A DNA stretch of 64,000 bases from an uncultured Clostridia bacterium (GCA_934130975.1 CAKOYU010000009.1:1-64000); one strand, 5' to 3'. Numbered from the stretch's first letter, positions 26,887 to 33,827 are shown. The notes: generated from the letters alone by a model not told the origin. A program made the numbers and translations.

Positions 26887-26910
26887 TGTTAGAGATGAAA
26901 GGAAGGAAAA

Positions 26911-27552
26911 ATGAAAATAGAAGAAATAACTATTGATTCAAAAGAATACCCAGAAAAATTAAAAAATATATATGATCCACCTCGAAAAATATATTTAATT
27001 GGAAATAAGAGTTTATTATATCAAAAAGGAATTGCTATAGTAGGAGCTAGAGATGCTACCCAATATGGTAAAAAAATAGCATATAATTTAGCAAAAGAAC
27101 TAAGTGAGCAAAATATTGTTATAATTAGTGGGTTGGCACTTGGTATAGATTCATATGCTCATACTGGAACAGTACAAGGAAGAACAATTGCAGTACTTGG
27201 AAGTGGTATTGATAATATATATCCAAAAGAAAATCTAGAATTAGCAAGAGAAATAATAAAAAACAAAGGATGTATAATTTCAGAATATCCATTAGGAACA
27301 AAACCAGAAAGATTACATTTTCCTCAAAGAAATAGAATTATAAGTGGTTTATCAAATGGAGTTGTAGTAATAGAAGCTAGCAAAAAAAGTGGAGCTTTAA
27401 TAACAGCAGAATTTGCATTAGAACAAGGAAAAGAAGTATTTGCTGTGCCCGGAGACATTAACAAAAAACAAAGTGAAGGAACTAATCAACTAATAAAAGA
27501 CGGAGCAATATTGTTAACATCTGCAACAGATATACTAGAAAATATTTATTAA
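26911..27552 (+). CDS. dprA: DprA/Smf-like protein (Rossmann core only)
   Basis: Known role: DprA loads RecA on incoming single-stranded DNA during transformation. Seen: 213 residues, shorter than typical DprA (~290-370). The core is complete: YPEKLKNIYDPPRKIYLIGN, VGARDATQYGK, IISGLALGIDSYAHTG, AVLGSGIDNIYPKEN, and RNRIISGLSNGVVVIEASKKSGALITAEFALEQGKEVF (key residues SGAL, TAEFALEQG). The N-terminal SAM and C-terminal winged-helix domains are absent. AGGAAGG before the ATG. Confidence 0.9.
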   Translation: MKIEEITIDSKEYPEKLKNIYDPPRKIYLIGNKSLLYQKGIAIVGARDATQYGKKIAYNLAKELSEQNIVIISGLALGIDSYAHTGTVQGRTIAVLGSGIDNIYPKENLELAREIIKNKGCIISEYPLGTKPERLHFPQRNRIISGLSNGVVVIEASKKSGALITAEFALEQGKEVFAVPGDINKKQSEGTNQLIKDGAILLTSATDILENIY

Positions 27553-27558
27553 TCTATC

Positions 27559-27587
27559 TTGAAAATAAAACAAAAAATGTGTATACT
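27559..27587 (+). promoter_or_regulatory. Promoter of the DnaB-like gene
   Basis: TTGAAA (27559-27564), 17 bp, TATACT (27582-27587), 36 bp before the ATG. Confidence 0.65.
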
Positions 27588-27622
27588 AAAAATATAAAAT
27601 ATACAGAAGAGAGGAATAAAAT

Positions 27623-29434
27623 ATGGAGAAAAATGGAAGAGAAAGTTTAATAGAGTTAATTAAAAGAATAGAAATAACTAAAGAGAATAAAAATCAGATA
27701 AATAAAATAAAAAGATTAATAAAGCAAAATGATTATATAGAAGCTATAAATATTTTAAATCAACTTAAAGATGAAGAAAAAATCAAATTAAAGAATATGG
27801 ACGAAATCGATTTAAATGATAATGAAAAAGATGAATTAGATGTAAATGATGATGAGGATTTATTTCATGAAGAAATAATACCAGAAAAAATTGAAGAAGA
27901 AAGAGAAAAAAAAGAAGAAAATAGTATATATCCAACTGAATTAAGTGATGAAGAGCTAGAAGAAAGATATATAGGGATGTTATTAGAAAACCCTAAAGCA
28001 ATATCAATGTATTACATATTATATGAAGATTGCTATTTTAAAAATGATACATTATTGAATTTTTATAAAAGTATATTATTTACAGAAGGACAAGCATATG
28101 CACCACAAATAGCTAAAAATGGTTTTAACTTTGCTAAAGAAGGTCCAGGAGCATATCAACAGAAAAATGAGTTAAGAGAAAAGGCTAAAAGAGAAAAGTA
28201 TAATTTTGAAAAAACATATGTAGATTTGAGAAAATTATTTGAAATAAGAAAGAATTATTTATCACACCCAATAAAAGAAACTCAGGAGCAAATTGTAGGA
28301 ATTCTAAAATATGAATTATATAAGCAAATGACAATTCAAGAAGTAAAAGATGCAATTGTTCAGATTACATCAACAGAAAAATTTAAAAGAGCAGTATTAA
28401 GCAGTCATATTACAGACTTTTTATTAACAGGTGATAATAGTTTAACAACAGGATTAGAATTACCATTTCCTATTTTAAATGATGTATTTAAGGGAATAAG
28501 AAAAGGTGAAACAATGTCATATGCTATGCCATCAAACTCAGGTAAAAGTAGATTTACAATAAACTTAGCTGCATATTTAGCGTTTATACATAATAAAAAA
28601 GTTTTAGTAATATCAAATGAAATGTCAGAAGAAAAGATGAAATTATGTTTAATAACTACTGTATTAAATAATAAAGAAATTCAAAAATTACACGGTCAAA
28701 ATATATCAAAAACAGAAGGAGAATTGTTAGAATTTAAATTTAGAGCAGATGAAGGAATAGATGTACTAGTTGACGAAGATGGTTTTATACAAAAAAAAGA
28801 AGGCGAGACTCAAATTGAATTTGCAAAAAGACTTATTGAAATATCAACAGAATTTAAAAAAACTATTGCTGTTACAGAATGGATAGATAAGCAAATAAAA
28901 AATTCAATATATTTTGTTAATATTACAAATCATACTAATGATGAATTGGAAAAAGTAATATTAAATTATTATTACAAAGAAAAAATAGAGTATATGTTTT
29001 ATGATACATTAAAAACAGATACAGAGAACATAGGGAATGGAGAAGAAATTAAGAAAACAGCAACAATTCTTTCAAATTTAGCACAAAATTTAGGGATTTT
29101 TATTGCATCATCATTGCAGTTGACAGAAAGTAATACTTTGCCCATAAATTTAAGTGTTAATGATTTAGCTGTAAGTAGAACTGTAAAAGAAGTATTGGAT
29201 ACATTATGTTTGATAAAACAAATACATAACGAAGATTTAGATAAATACCAATATTCTTTAGAAGAAGTTGATACAGAATTTTTTGAATTAAAGAAATATA
29301 AAGATCCAGATGTAAGATATTATGCAGGTGTTGTTGATAAAAACAGAGCAGGTGCAAAACCTAAAGTTGTATTTAGATTAAATTTAGCATATAATATGTG
29401 GGAAGAATTAGGTTATTTAAGATTAAAATCATAA
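27623..29434 (+). CDS. DnaB-like RecA-fold ATPase
   Basis: Seen: 603 residues. Residues 1-120 are charged and coil-prone (acidic around NDDEDLFHEE). From about 285 there is a DnaB/RadA-type ATPase: LPFPILNDVFKGIRKGETMSYAMPSNSGKSRF with Walker A near 301-309, KVLVISNEMSEEKMKL, and later a Walker-B-like EYMFYDTLKTD, GIFIASSLQLTES and a C-terminal VVDKNRAGAKPKVVFRLN resembling the DnaB loop. Known: replicative helicase paralogues appear in phages and in chromosomes. This one lacks a recognisable DnaB N-terminal domain. It directly precedes spoIIID. Function unknown; not assumed to be the replicative helicase. Confidence 0.65.
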   Translation: MEKNGRESLIELIKRIEITKENKNQINKIKRLIKQNDYIEAINILNQLKDEEKIKLKNMDEIDLNDNEKDELDVNDDEDLFHEEIIPEKIEEEREKKEENSIYPTELSDEELEERYIGMLLENPKAISMYYILYEDCYFKNDTLLNFYKSILFTEGQAYAPQIAKNGFNFAKEGPGAYQQKNELREKAKREKYNFEKTYVDLRKLFEIRKNYLSHPIKETQEQIVGILKYELYKQMTIQEVKDAIVQITSTEKFKRAVLSSHITDFLLTGDNSLTTGLELPFPILNDVFKGIRKGETMSYAMPSNSGKSRFTINLAAYLAFIHNKKVLVISNEMSEEKMKLCLITTVLNNKEIQKLHGQNISKTEGELLEFKFRADEGIDVLVDEDGFIQKKEGETQIEFAKRLIEISTEFKKTIAVTEWIDKQIKNSIYFVNITNHTNDELEKVILNYYYKEKIEYMFYDTLKTDTENIGNGEEIKKTATILSNLAQNLGIFIASSLQLTESNTLPINLSVNDLAVSRTVKEVLDTLCLIKQIHNEDLDKYQYSLEEVDTEFFELKKYKDPDVRYYAGVVDKNRAGAKPKVVFRLNLAYNMWEELGYLRLKS

Positions 29435-29447
29435 AGTTCTAATAAAG

Positions 29448-29489
29448 CTCCTATATGAATACAATTAAACAAAAGTATTCATATGGGGG
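29448..29489 (+). promoter_or_regulatory. spoIIID leader hairpin covering the ribosome binding site
   Basis: CTCCTATATGAATAC (29448-29462) pairs over 15 bp (two G-U) with GTATTCATATGGGGG (29475-29489), 12-nt loop. The right arm contains the GGGGG that serves as SD for the ATG at 29497. Only TTT follows, so a translational switch is at least as likely as a terminator. AATACAAT (29458-29465) also resembles a sigma-E -10 box, but no convincing -35 is seen. Confidence 0.55.
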
Positions 29490-29496
29490 TTTCATA

Positions 29497-29775
29497 ATGA
29501 AAAAAATAAATTCACACAATTACAATTCGTCAATGGCAGTACATAAAACAATAGAAGAAAGAGCAACAAATTTGGCACATTATATCATAGATTCTAAAGA
29601 CACAGTCAGAGGAGCAGCCAAAAAATTTGGCATTAGCAAAAGTACAGTCCACAAAGATGTAACACTCCAGAACGGTAAAGAAATAGAACAAGTCATTCCT
29701 GAAAGTATTGAAATAAAAGGAGTTTTCTTAAGTATAAAAAATCCTGTGGTGAAGTTGGGATTGATAATTAAATAA
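29497..29775 (+). pseudogene. spoIIID: spoIIID, 5' part, interrupted by a skin-like element
   Basis: SpoIIID is the mother-cell transcription factor that acts between sigma-E and sigma-K in sporulation. Seen: from ATG 29497 (SD GGGGG), residues 1-51 match the N-terminal HTH half of SpoIIID (RATNLAHYIIDSKDTVRGAAKKFGISKSTVHKDVT is the region; key motif FGISKSTVHKDVT). After the 15-bp core (29650-29664) the frame continues into 37 unrelated residues ending at 29775. The missing half, ERLEEINPILAKSVREILD through RHIRGGMATKLKYMKK, lies in frame at 35558-35695. Removing 5,908 bp would give a 96-residue protein. As it stands the encoded protein is truncated, so the gene is split rather than decayed. 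Confidence 0.9.
29644..29664 (+). other. attL of the spoIIID element
   Basis: ACAGTCCACAAAGATGTAACA; identical to attR apart from one base (C versus A at the sixth position). The left part is spoIIID codons, the 15-bp core starts at 29650 on a codon boundary. AACGGTA at 29671-29677 is the right arm of the attP inverted repeat. Confidence 0.85.
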
Positions 29776-29828
29776 AAAAGTAATTTTGTAAAGAATGTTA
29801 AGCTGACAAGTGCTAAGGTGGGCCAAAT

Positions 29829-29857
29829 TTGCAATCAACATAAAAATTTGCTATAAT
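29829..29857 (+). promoter_or_regulatory. Promoter of the DGR target gene
   Basis: TTGCAA (29829-29834), 17 bp, TATAAT (29852-29857). It gives a leader of about 105 nt before the ATG at 29968. Confidence 0.75.
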
Positions 29858-29878
29858 TAAAGTATCATAAAGTTATAA

Positions 29879-29960
29879 CGCTACTTAAACTTTAGAAAAT
29901 AATGTTAAAAACAATTTTCTGGAGGGGTAGCGTAACCTCCAGAGCATATTACTTAGGAGG
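29879..29960 (+). promoter_or_regulatory. Structured leader with competing SD/anti-SD helices
   Basis: CTGGAGG (29919-29925) and CCTCCAG (29936-29942) form a hairpin whose loop GTAGCG (29927-29932) is complementary to CGCTAC (29879-29884), a possible pseudoknot. CCTCC could instead pair with the ribosome binding site GGAGG (29956-29960). The two pairings exclude each other, the layout of an RNA switch. No known riboswitch class is recognised. Confidence 0.5.
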
Positions 29961-29967
29961 TAATATT

Positions 29968-30681
29968 ATGATCGGATTCGGAAATTACACAAAAAAGGCA
30001 GAAGCTACAGCAATCACAACTTTGGCAGATAATAGGCTCGTTAAAATAAACCCGCAGGAAGAAGGCTTCTTCAATGAAGTTCTGAACTTCAAGTCAACAA
30101 ACAAAAATATTAATACATTTATTGAAGCTGTTGCTGAAGTAAAAGAAGCTTCGCTTGAAGCTTTCTACAGAGTAATGTATGATCCAACTGTGGCTGACAA
30201 TCATATGGTTGTCTTTCAGAATGGTAAGAGACCAGCTGTAGGACATTCCTATAATTGGTGGGTTAAAACAGCATCAAAGATGTCTCCAGTTGAGGGTAGA
30301 CAGTGGCACATTGCAACTGAGTATCAGTACTATGCTTTCTTAGTATGGCTGATTAATCAGTTAGTAAAGATTGGCAAATCTGTTGAAGAGGCACTGCATC
30401 AGGTGGTGCTTGACTCGAAAGAGTTGGGACATTACTATGATTCTGAAAATTCAACAAAAGGTAAAGATTTTGAGTTTACAGGATCAAGATGTGTTTGTGG
30501 TCTTTATGACTTGGCAAATACTTTTAAAATTTTGCAATGCTCAAATTCGGAAGCTGGTGGCTTTTGGGTGGCTGGGGGCTATTACGATGTTAATGGTAAC
30601 TACGATCCGCTCGCCGACCTTGAACATTACACTGATATAGTTAATGACGACGATGATAGAGTGGGTTTGCTTGTGCTTTAA
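29968..30681 (+). CDS. DGR target protein with C-terminal variable lectin-like domain
   Basis: Seen: 237 residues from ATG 29968, after TTAGGAGG. Base use is visibly richer in G and C than in neighbours (for example CTCGCCGACCTTGAACATTA). The C-terminal part (GSRCVCGLYDLANTFKIL ... AGGFWVAGGYYDVNGNYDP ... LADLEHYTD ... DDDDRVGLLVL) has the layout of formylglycine/C-type-lectin-fold domains diversified by DGRs in gut phages. The DNA ends of this segment, AAGCTGGTGGCTTT and GGGTTTGCTTGTGCT, recur next to a reverse transcriptase fragment 0.5 kb downstream. Known: such proteins bind ligands or host receptors. Inference: former or still expressed variable binding protein; diversification is now dead. 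Confidence 0.75.
   Translation: MIGFGNYTKKAEATAITTLADNRLVKINPQEEGFFNEVLNFKSTNKNINTFIEAVAEVKEASLEAFYRVMYDPTVADNHMVVFQNGKRPAVGHSYNWWVKTASKMSPVEGRQWHIATEYQYYAFLVWLINQLVKIGKSVEEALHQVVLDSKELGHYYDSENSTKGKDFEFTGSRCVCGLYDLANTFKILQCSNSEAGGFWVAGGYYDVNGNYDPLADLEHYTDIVNDDDDRVGLLVL
30551..30681 (+). repeat. DGR variable repeat (VR)
   Basis: Bounded by AAGCTGGTGGCTTT (30551-30564) and GGGTTTGCTTGTGCT (30663-30677) plus the stop codon region, the two pieces retained in the template-repeat remnant at 31164-31196. It codes for the last ~43 residues of the target protein. The 3' piece would correspond to the IMH (mutagenic homing start) region. Confidence 0.65.
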
Positions 30682-30717
30682 GTAGCACTGCCCACTGAAA
30701 AAGAATCCAAAAAAGAG

Positions 30718-30744
30718 TATGGGACTTGCTGTGCAGGTCCTATA
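30718..30744 (+). other. Hairpin downstream of the variable repeat
   Basis: TATGGGAC (30718-30725) pairs with GTCCTATA (30737-30744) with one G-T, and TGC/GCA extends the stem inside. DGR target sites often carry a hairpin or cruciform just after VR, although usually closer and with a GRNA loop, so this is only a candidate. Confidence 0.35.
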
Positions 30745-30866
30745 TTCATGTATGTAGAGAGGAAGAAAAATGGAAACAAAGAAAAGATTAGAATACTATA
30801 ATATTGTTGATAGTAATATTTATTATCAAAGAATTTGCATAAGAATTATGTATAATAATAAATGGA

Positions 30867-31157
30867 TTGAAATGTAAGTATTATTATAGATATATGGATG
30901 ATATTGTGATTTTGTGCAATAATAAAGAAGAGGCAAAAGAAAGATTGCAACAGTTAACTATTTTTTTGGAAAACAAATTAAAATTAACATTTAATTCTAA
31001 AACAAGAATTTTTAAAAATACTCAAGGTGTTAACTTTTGTGGATATAAAATTAATTCTAATGTGATTAAAATAAGAAATTCAAGCAAATATAGAATGAAA
31101 AGAAAATTAAAAGGATATACAAAATTATTAAAAAGTATGTTTTACATAGAGGGATAA
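30867..31157 (+). pseudogene. Reverse transcriptase fragment (DGR type), YMDD part onward
   Basis: Seen: an open frame of 96 codons opening with ELCIIINGLKCKYYYRYMDDIVILC (the YMDD catalytic motif), then NNKEEAKERL, LTFNSKTRIFKNTQGVNFCGYKI and a basic thumb segment KYRMKRKLKGYTKLLK. This matches domains 5-7 and the start of the thumb of DGR/retron-like reverse transcriptases. The first ~200 residues (domains 1-4) are missing and a stop lies just upstream (30840-30842). A 34-codon ORF after a GAGAGGAAG at 30771-30875 may be another remnant. Inactive as a polymerase. Its location between VR and the TR remnant supports a decayed DGR. Confidence 0.8.
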
Positions 31158-31163
31158 ACTTGA

Positions 31164-31196
31164 AAGCTGGTGGCTTTGGGTTTGCTTGTGCTCTAA
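31164..31196 (+). repeat. Template repeat (TR) remnant with internal deletion
   Basis: AAGCTGGTGGCTTT (31164-31177) is joined directly to GGGTTTGCTTGTGCTCTAA (31178-31196). In the variable repeat the same two blocks are separated by 98 bp. So the variable core of TR has been lost, most likely by a deletion between GGG microhomologies. The rest of 31197-31400 shows no gene. Confidence 0.7.
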
Positions 31197-31407
31197 TATT
31201 AAATCAGATTATATATTTTAAGTAATATATACAGTATTTGTATTAGTTATTAAAGGAAGTTTATTCCTTCTTAAATGTAAATTTAAGTAAATATTTTTAT
31301 AAAGATTTGTGTATTAGTAATGAAAATGAATATATGCAAATTTTTTTATGAAGTACAATAAGGTAAAAGAACAAAAGTTGCAAAATCAAATTTAAAACAA
31401 ATAAACT

Positions 31408-31441
31408 AAAAGCCATATAAACCTAAATTTATATGGCTTTT
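31408..31441. terminator. Bidirectional terminator
   Basis: AAAAGCCATATAA (31408-31420) and TTATATGGCTTTT (31429-31441), 13 bp perfect, 8-nt loop. It ends the reverse-strand gene and any transcript coming from the DGR side. Confidence 0.85.
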
Positions 31442-31444
31442 AAC

Positions 31445-32335
31445 TTATTTATTTTTTTCTCTACTTTTATAAACATTAGCTTGATTTCTACATTGAGGAC
31501 TACAATATTCAGCCTTTGGATTTTTAGCATAAAATACTTTACCACAATGTTTACAAATTTTTAAAGGATTTTTTTCACTACAAATCATAAAGCCAAAAGA
31601 TAAGTCGATGGCTTGTTTTAATGAATTAGGTTGCCAAGATATTTCAGGAGTTTGGCTATACATATTAATTGTATATGGCACACCAGAAAAATAATATTTA
31701 TTTACAGTATTTTCAATGTTAAATTCTTGAACATCATTATTTTGTTTGTCAAAAATCATTTTAAAAATACTATACATTTTCTTTGCATATTCAACTATCC
31801 AATCAACTTTTTCACAATAGAAATTAGAATATATTAATTGGTTATTTAACGATGCTTGTTGTAACATCTCTTGTAGATAAAATGTTGATTTAATAACAAC
31901 TTTTCCGTCAGTTACTGTATAACTCATCTCATCAGTAGTAGCAAAAGAAAAGAATAATTTAAAATAATCTTTGGTTTTCATTATACAATTGTTATTTATA
32001 AAATTATCTTCTTTTAATGTTACTTCATTCATTAGCATAAAGTCTGTATTAATTGGTGTATCAACCATAAATCCTAATAGACCATATTGCTTAACCAAAA
32101 AGTAAGCACAAGCAAATTTTGTGCGTTCATCATTTTCGTCTGAACATATTCTACCCATATTTAATAAATCAACAAGAATTGAATCCATTTTACTAAACAT
32201 ATCATATAAGTCTCTAATATTTAGAAGACCATCTATGTTTGGTACAAGATATTGTTCTTTTCCTTTATATTTTGCTGTATAGTTACCATATCTCATATAT
32301 GAATATGGACTGTTACTTTTAAAATTGAATTCCAT
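31445..32335 (-). CDS. Zinc-finger protein, CGNR/DUF6076-like
   Basis: Seen: 296 residues on the reverse strand. Residues 1-250 are of mixed helical type without obvious catalytic motifs. The C-terminus has ICKHCGKVFYAKNPKAEYCS followed by PQCRNQANVYKSREK, a Cys4 finger of the CxxC...CxxxC type as in CGNR-type and DUF6076 proteins, which are frequent next to mobile genes in Firmicutes. It is the only gene on the reverse strand within the element, and its start abuts the truncated gene at 32339, so it may have landed there by a separate event. Function unknown; nucleic-acid binding is likely. Confidence 0.65.
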   Translation of the reverse strand: MEFNFKSNSPYSYMRYGNYTAKYKGKEQYLVPNIDGLLNIRDLYDMFSKMDSILVDLLNMGRICSDENDERTKFACAYFLVKQYGLLGFMVDTPINTDFMLMNEVTLKEDNFINNNCIMKTKDYFKLFFSFATTDEMSYTVTDGKVVIKSTFYLQEMLQQASLNNQLIYSNFYCEKVDWIVEYAKKMYSIFKMIFDKQNNDVQEFNIENTVNKYYFSGVPYTINMYSQTPEISWQPNSLKQAIDLSFGFMICSEKNPLKICKHCGKVFYAKNPKAEYCSPQCRNQANVYKSREKNK

Positions 32336-32338
32336 ATT

Positions 32339-32740
32339 GAACCCCCAAAAAAATTAGAAGTTAATCCATCATATGTAACAAAAATAATTCAAAAGGATTC
32401 TAGATATATTGAAGAAAAAGAATATAGGGCTAATATTAGTAAAGAAAATCGTAAAGTTTCAAAAAGAGAATGGATTAAGAAAAAAAGAAAATCTGAATCA
32501 GATAATCAATTAGATGAATATGTAAAAATGCAACATAATCAAGCTAGAAAGGAATTATCATATTCAAGTGAAATGTCAGATTTGGTTTTTGCTATATGGA
32601 ATAGGGGAATGTTTCAATATGATAAGAATTCTAGTGATTTAGTTTTAAAGAAAGGCTTTAAATTTAATCTTGATGTACCAAAAAGAGTAAGTAACGTTGT
32701 AAATGCAAGTAGTATAAAAAGTAAAAAAATATATGTATAA
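32339..32740 (+). pseudogene. 5'-truncated HTH-like gene
   Basis: An open frame codes for KLEVNPSYVTKIIQKDSRY, EYRANISKENRKVSKREWIKK and a C-terminal region (SSEMSDLVFAIWNRGMFQYD, FKFNLDVPKRVSNVVNAS). The first part resembles the recognition helix of an HTH (xxVNPSYVTKII) and the following basic segment. No start codon or SD is available before the resemblance begins, and the missing 5' part coincides with the divergent start of the zinc-finger gene at 32335. Inference: a former regulator truncated by insertion or deletion. The first in-frame ATG (32528) has no good SD. Confidence 0.5.
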
Positions 32741-32819
32741 GATATGCTTTGAAGTTGTTCAAGGTATATTTTTTTGTCATATTTTTTTGGTTTTAATAAT
32801 AGTATTGAAAAGAAAGTTG

Positions 32820-33011
32820 GTGAGAATTTTGAAAAAGGGTTTGAAGATTACGTTTATAAATCCTAATACTGAAGAACAAATAGTACAAGCTATGGCAGGT
32901 GTTCTTGCTTATAATCTAGCTGGGAATGATGAAAGAGTTACATTTAATTATAAAACTACAAATTCTTATCAAAATTCTCATGGGGAAATAGGAGTTGAAT
33001 TGGAAATGTAG
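32820..33011 (+). CDS. Small protein of the element, 63 residues
   Basis: Read from GTG 32820 (MRILKKGLKITFINPNTEEQ), 63 residues, with QIVQAMAGVLAYNLAGNDERVTFNYKT. A longer in-frame version from 32733 would add a hydrophobic helix but has no SD. Weak SD (AAGAAAG). Small ORFs of this TFxNPNTEE type occur in mobile elements as far as I recall, but no function is known. As a small accessory protein beside a serine recombinase, a directionality factor is conceivable; nothing shows it. Confidence 0.45.
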   Translation: MRILKKGLKITFINPNTEEQIVQAMAGVLAYNLAGNDERVTFNYKTTNSYQNSHGEIGVELEM

Positions 33012-33045
33012 CATAAAAAATTGTTAAAAAATTTAATAAAAAGTC

Positions 33046-33074
33046 TTGATATTTTAATAAAAAATTTGTATAAT
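33046..33074 (+). promoter_or_regulatory. Promoter of the type III antitoxin RNA
   Basis: TTGATA (33046-33051), exactly 17 bp, TATAAT (33069-33074). It starts transcription ~35-40 nt before the first antitoxin repeat. AGATATTTAATATCT (33089-33103) between them is a near-palindrome that could be a site for a regulator. Confidence 0.85.
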
Positions 33075-33116
33075 GAATATAATAGTAGTAGATATTTAAT
33101 ATCTGCTATAATTAAA

Positions 33117-33226
33117 ATGTGAACCGCAACCCTATTTGCGAGATATAAATTTATAGGTGAGAGAATGTGAACCGCAACCCTGCTTGCGAGATATAAATGT
33201 GCAGGTGGAAAAATGTTAATTATAGT
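33117..33226 (+). ncRNA. Type III antitoxin RNA, two 48-nt pseudoknot repeats
   Basis: Unit 1 is 33117-33164 and unit 2 is 33165-33212, period 48; a third begins (ATGT, 33213) and fades. Each unit has stem CGCAA/TTGCG (33125-33129/33136-33140; 33173-33177/33184-33188) with a six-base loop. The loop is complementary to a block 12 nt downstream: CCTAT with ATAGG (33131-33135/33153-33157) in unit 1, CCTGC with GCAGG (33179-33183/33201-33205) in unit 2. The paired changes AT/AT to GC/GC preserve an H-type pseudoknot. Known: type III toxins cut such repeat RNAs into pseudoknot units that then bind and inhibit them. Confidence 0.88.
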
Positions 33227-33227
33227 T

Positions 33228-33262
33228 AAATATGGGGTCTATAAAAGTAGATCCCATATTTT
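33228..33262 (+). terminator. Internal terminator between antitoxin RNA and toxin
   Basis: AAATATGGGGTCT (33228-33240) pairs with AGATCCCATATTT (33249-33261) with one G-U, then T. Type III modules have such a leaky terminator that sets the RNA-to-toxin ratio. Confidence 0.9.
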
Positions 33263-33284
33263 CATAAAGAGGAGATGTAGCAAA

Positions 33285-33761
33285 ATGGTAATAGAAGATG
33301 GAAAATTTTATTTTATAAAAGACGAATTTTTTGATGTATTTAAAGATTATGGATTAATGGTTAATAAAGAAAATGGTAATAAAAGACCTTGTTATTTTTG
33401 TTTTAAAGATAGAAAAAATAAAGAAATAATTTGGTTTGTTCCATTATCCACAAAATACGAAAAATATAAAAAATTATATGAAAGTAAGAAAGCAAAAAGT
33501 GGAAATAGACCAGTATATAACTTTATTTTTGGTAATGTTTTAGGAAAAAAAGCTGTATTTTTAATACAAAATATATTTCCAACAACAGAGAAGTACATAG
33601 AAAATAAATATGTTAATTCTAATATGGATGTAGAAATACCAACAACAGTTAGAGATAATGTAATTATTACATCAATCAGAGTAGTAGAATTGGCAGAAAG
33701 AGGAATTAACATTCCATTTTATGACATAATTGAAATGAAGAAAATATTATTAAATAAGTAA
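33285..33761 (+). CDS. Type III toxin, ToxN/CptN/TenpN-like endoribonuclease
   Basis: Seen: 158 residues from ATG 33285, chosen because AAGAGGAG (33267-33274) is correctly placed; an in-frame ATG at 33213 would translate through the terminator. The sequence (GKFYFIKDEFFDVF, NKRPCYFCFKD, IIWFVPLSTKYEKYKK, FLIQNIFPTTEKYIENKYV) has the layout of the CptN/TenpN branch, with PLST at the position of the ToxN active-site Thr-Ser region. Known: these PemK/MazF-like RNases cut cellular RNA and their own antitoxin precursor, and protect against phage or stabilise elements. Context (repeats, terminator, then toxin) agrees. Inference: addiction module of the spoIIID element. Confidence 0.87.
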   Translation: MVIEDGKFYFIKDEFFDVFKDYGLMVNKENGNKRPCYFCFKDRKNKEIIWFVPLSTKYEKYKKLYESKKAKSGNRPVYNFIFGNVLGKKAVFLIQNIFPTTEKYIENKYVNSNMDVEIPTTVRDNVIITSIRVVELAERGINIPFYDIIEMKKILLNK

Positions 33762-33773
33762 TATATAATTTCA

Positions 33774-33827
33774 AATGTTACTCGCCACCCTGTTGGCGAC
33801 AAAATTAAAACTATTCCTAAAAACAGG
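33774..33827 (+). ncRNA. Extra antitoxin-like pseudoknot downstream of the toxin gene
   Basis: AATGTTACTCGCCACCCTGT... repeats the design of the upstream units: stem CGCCA/TGGCG (33783-33787/33794-33798) around loop CCCTGT, and ACAGG (33823-33827) complementary to CCTGT (33789-33793). Both stems differ from the upstream repeats by compensating changes. The ACAGG arm overlaps the terminator stem (33825-33835), so pseudoknot and terminator cannot form together. Spacing to the second arm is 24 nt instead of 12. Confidence 0.6.

Noticed and set aside
29665..29775. The 37 codons after attL as part of a real SpoIIID variant
   Set aside because: They bear no resemblance to SpoIIID, whereas the true second half exists in frame behind attR.
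31197..31407. Avd or other DGR accessory gene after the template remnant
   Set aside because: No open frame of useful length and no recognisable motif; AT-rich non-coding DNA.
33117..33212. Two 48-nt repeats as a CRISPR array
   Set aside because: The repeats are adjacent without spacers, only two are complete, and no cas genes are near; the pseudoknot covariation and toxin gene explain them.
33213..33284. Start of the toxin at the in-frame ATG 33213
   Set aside because: It would translate through the internal terminator, has no SD, and the extra residues do not resemble the toxin family; ATG 33285 has AAGAGGAG.
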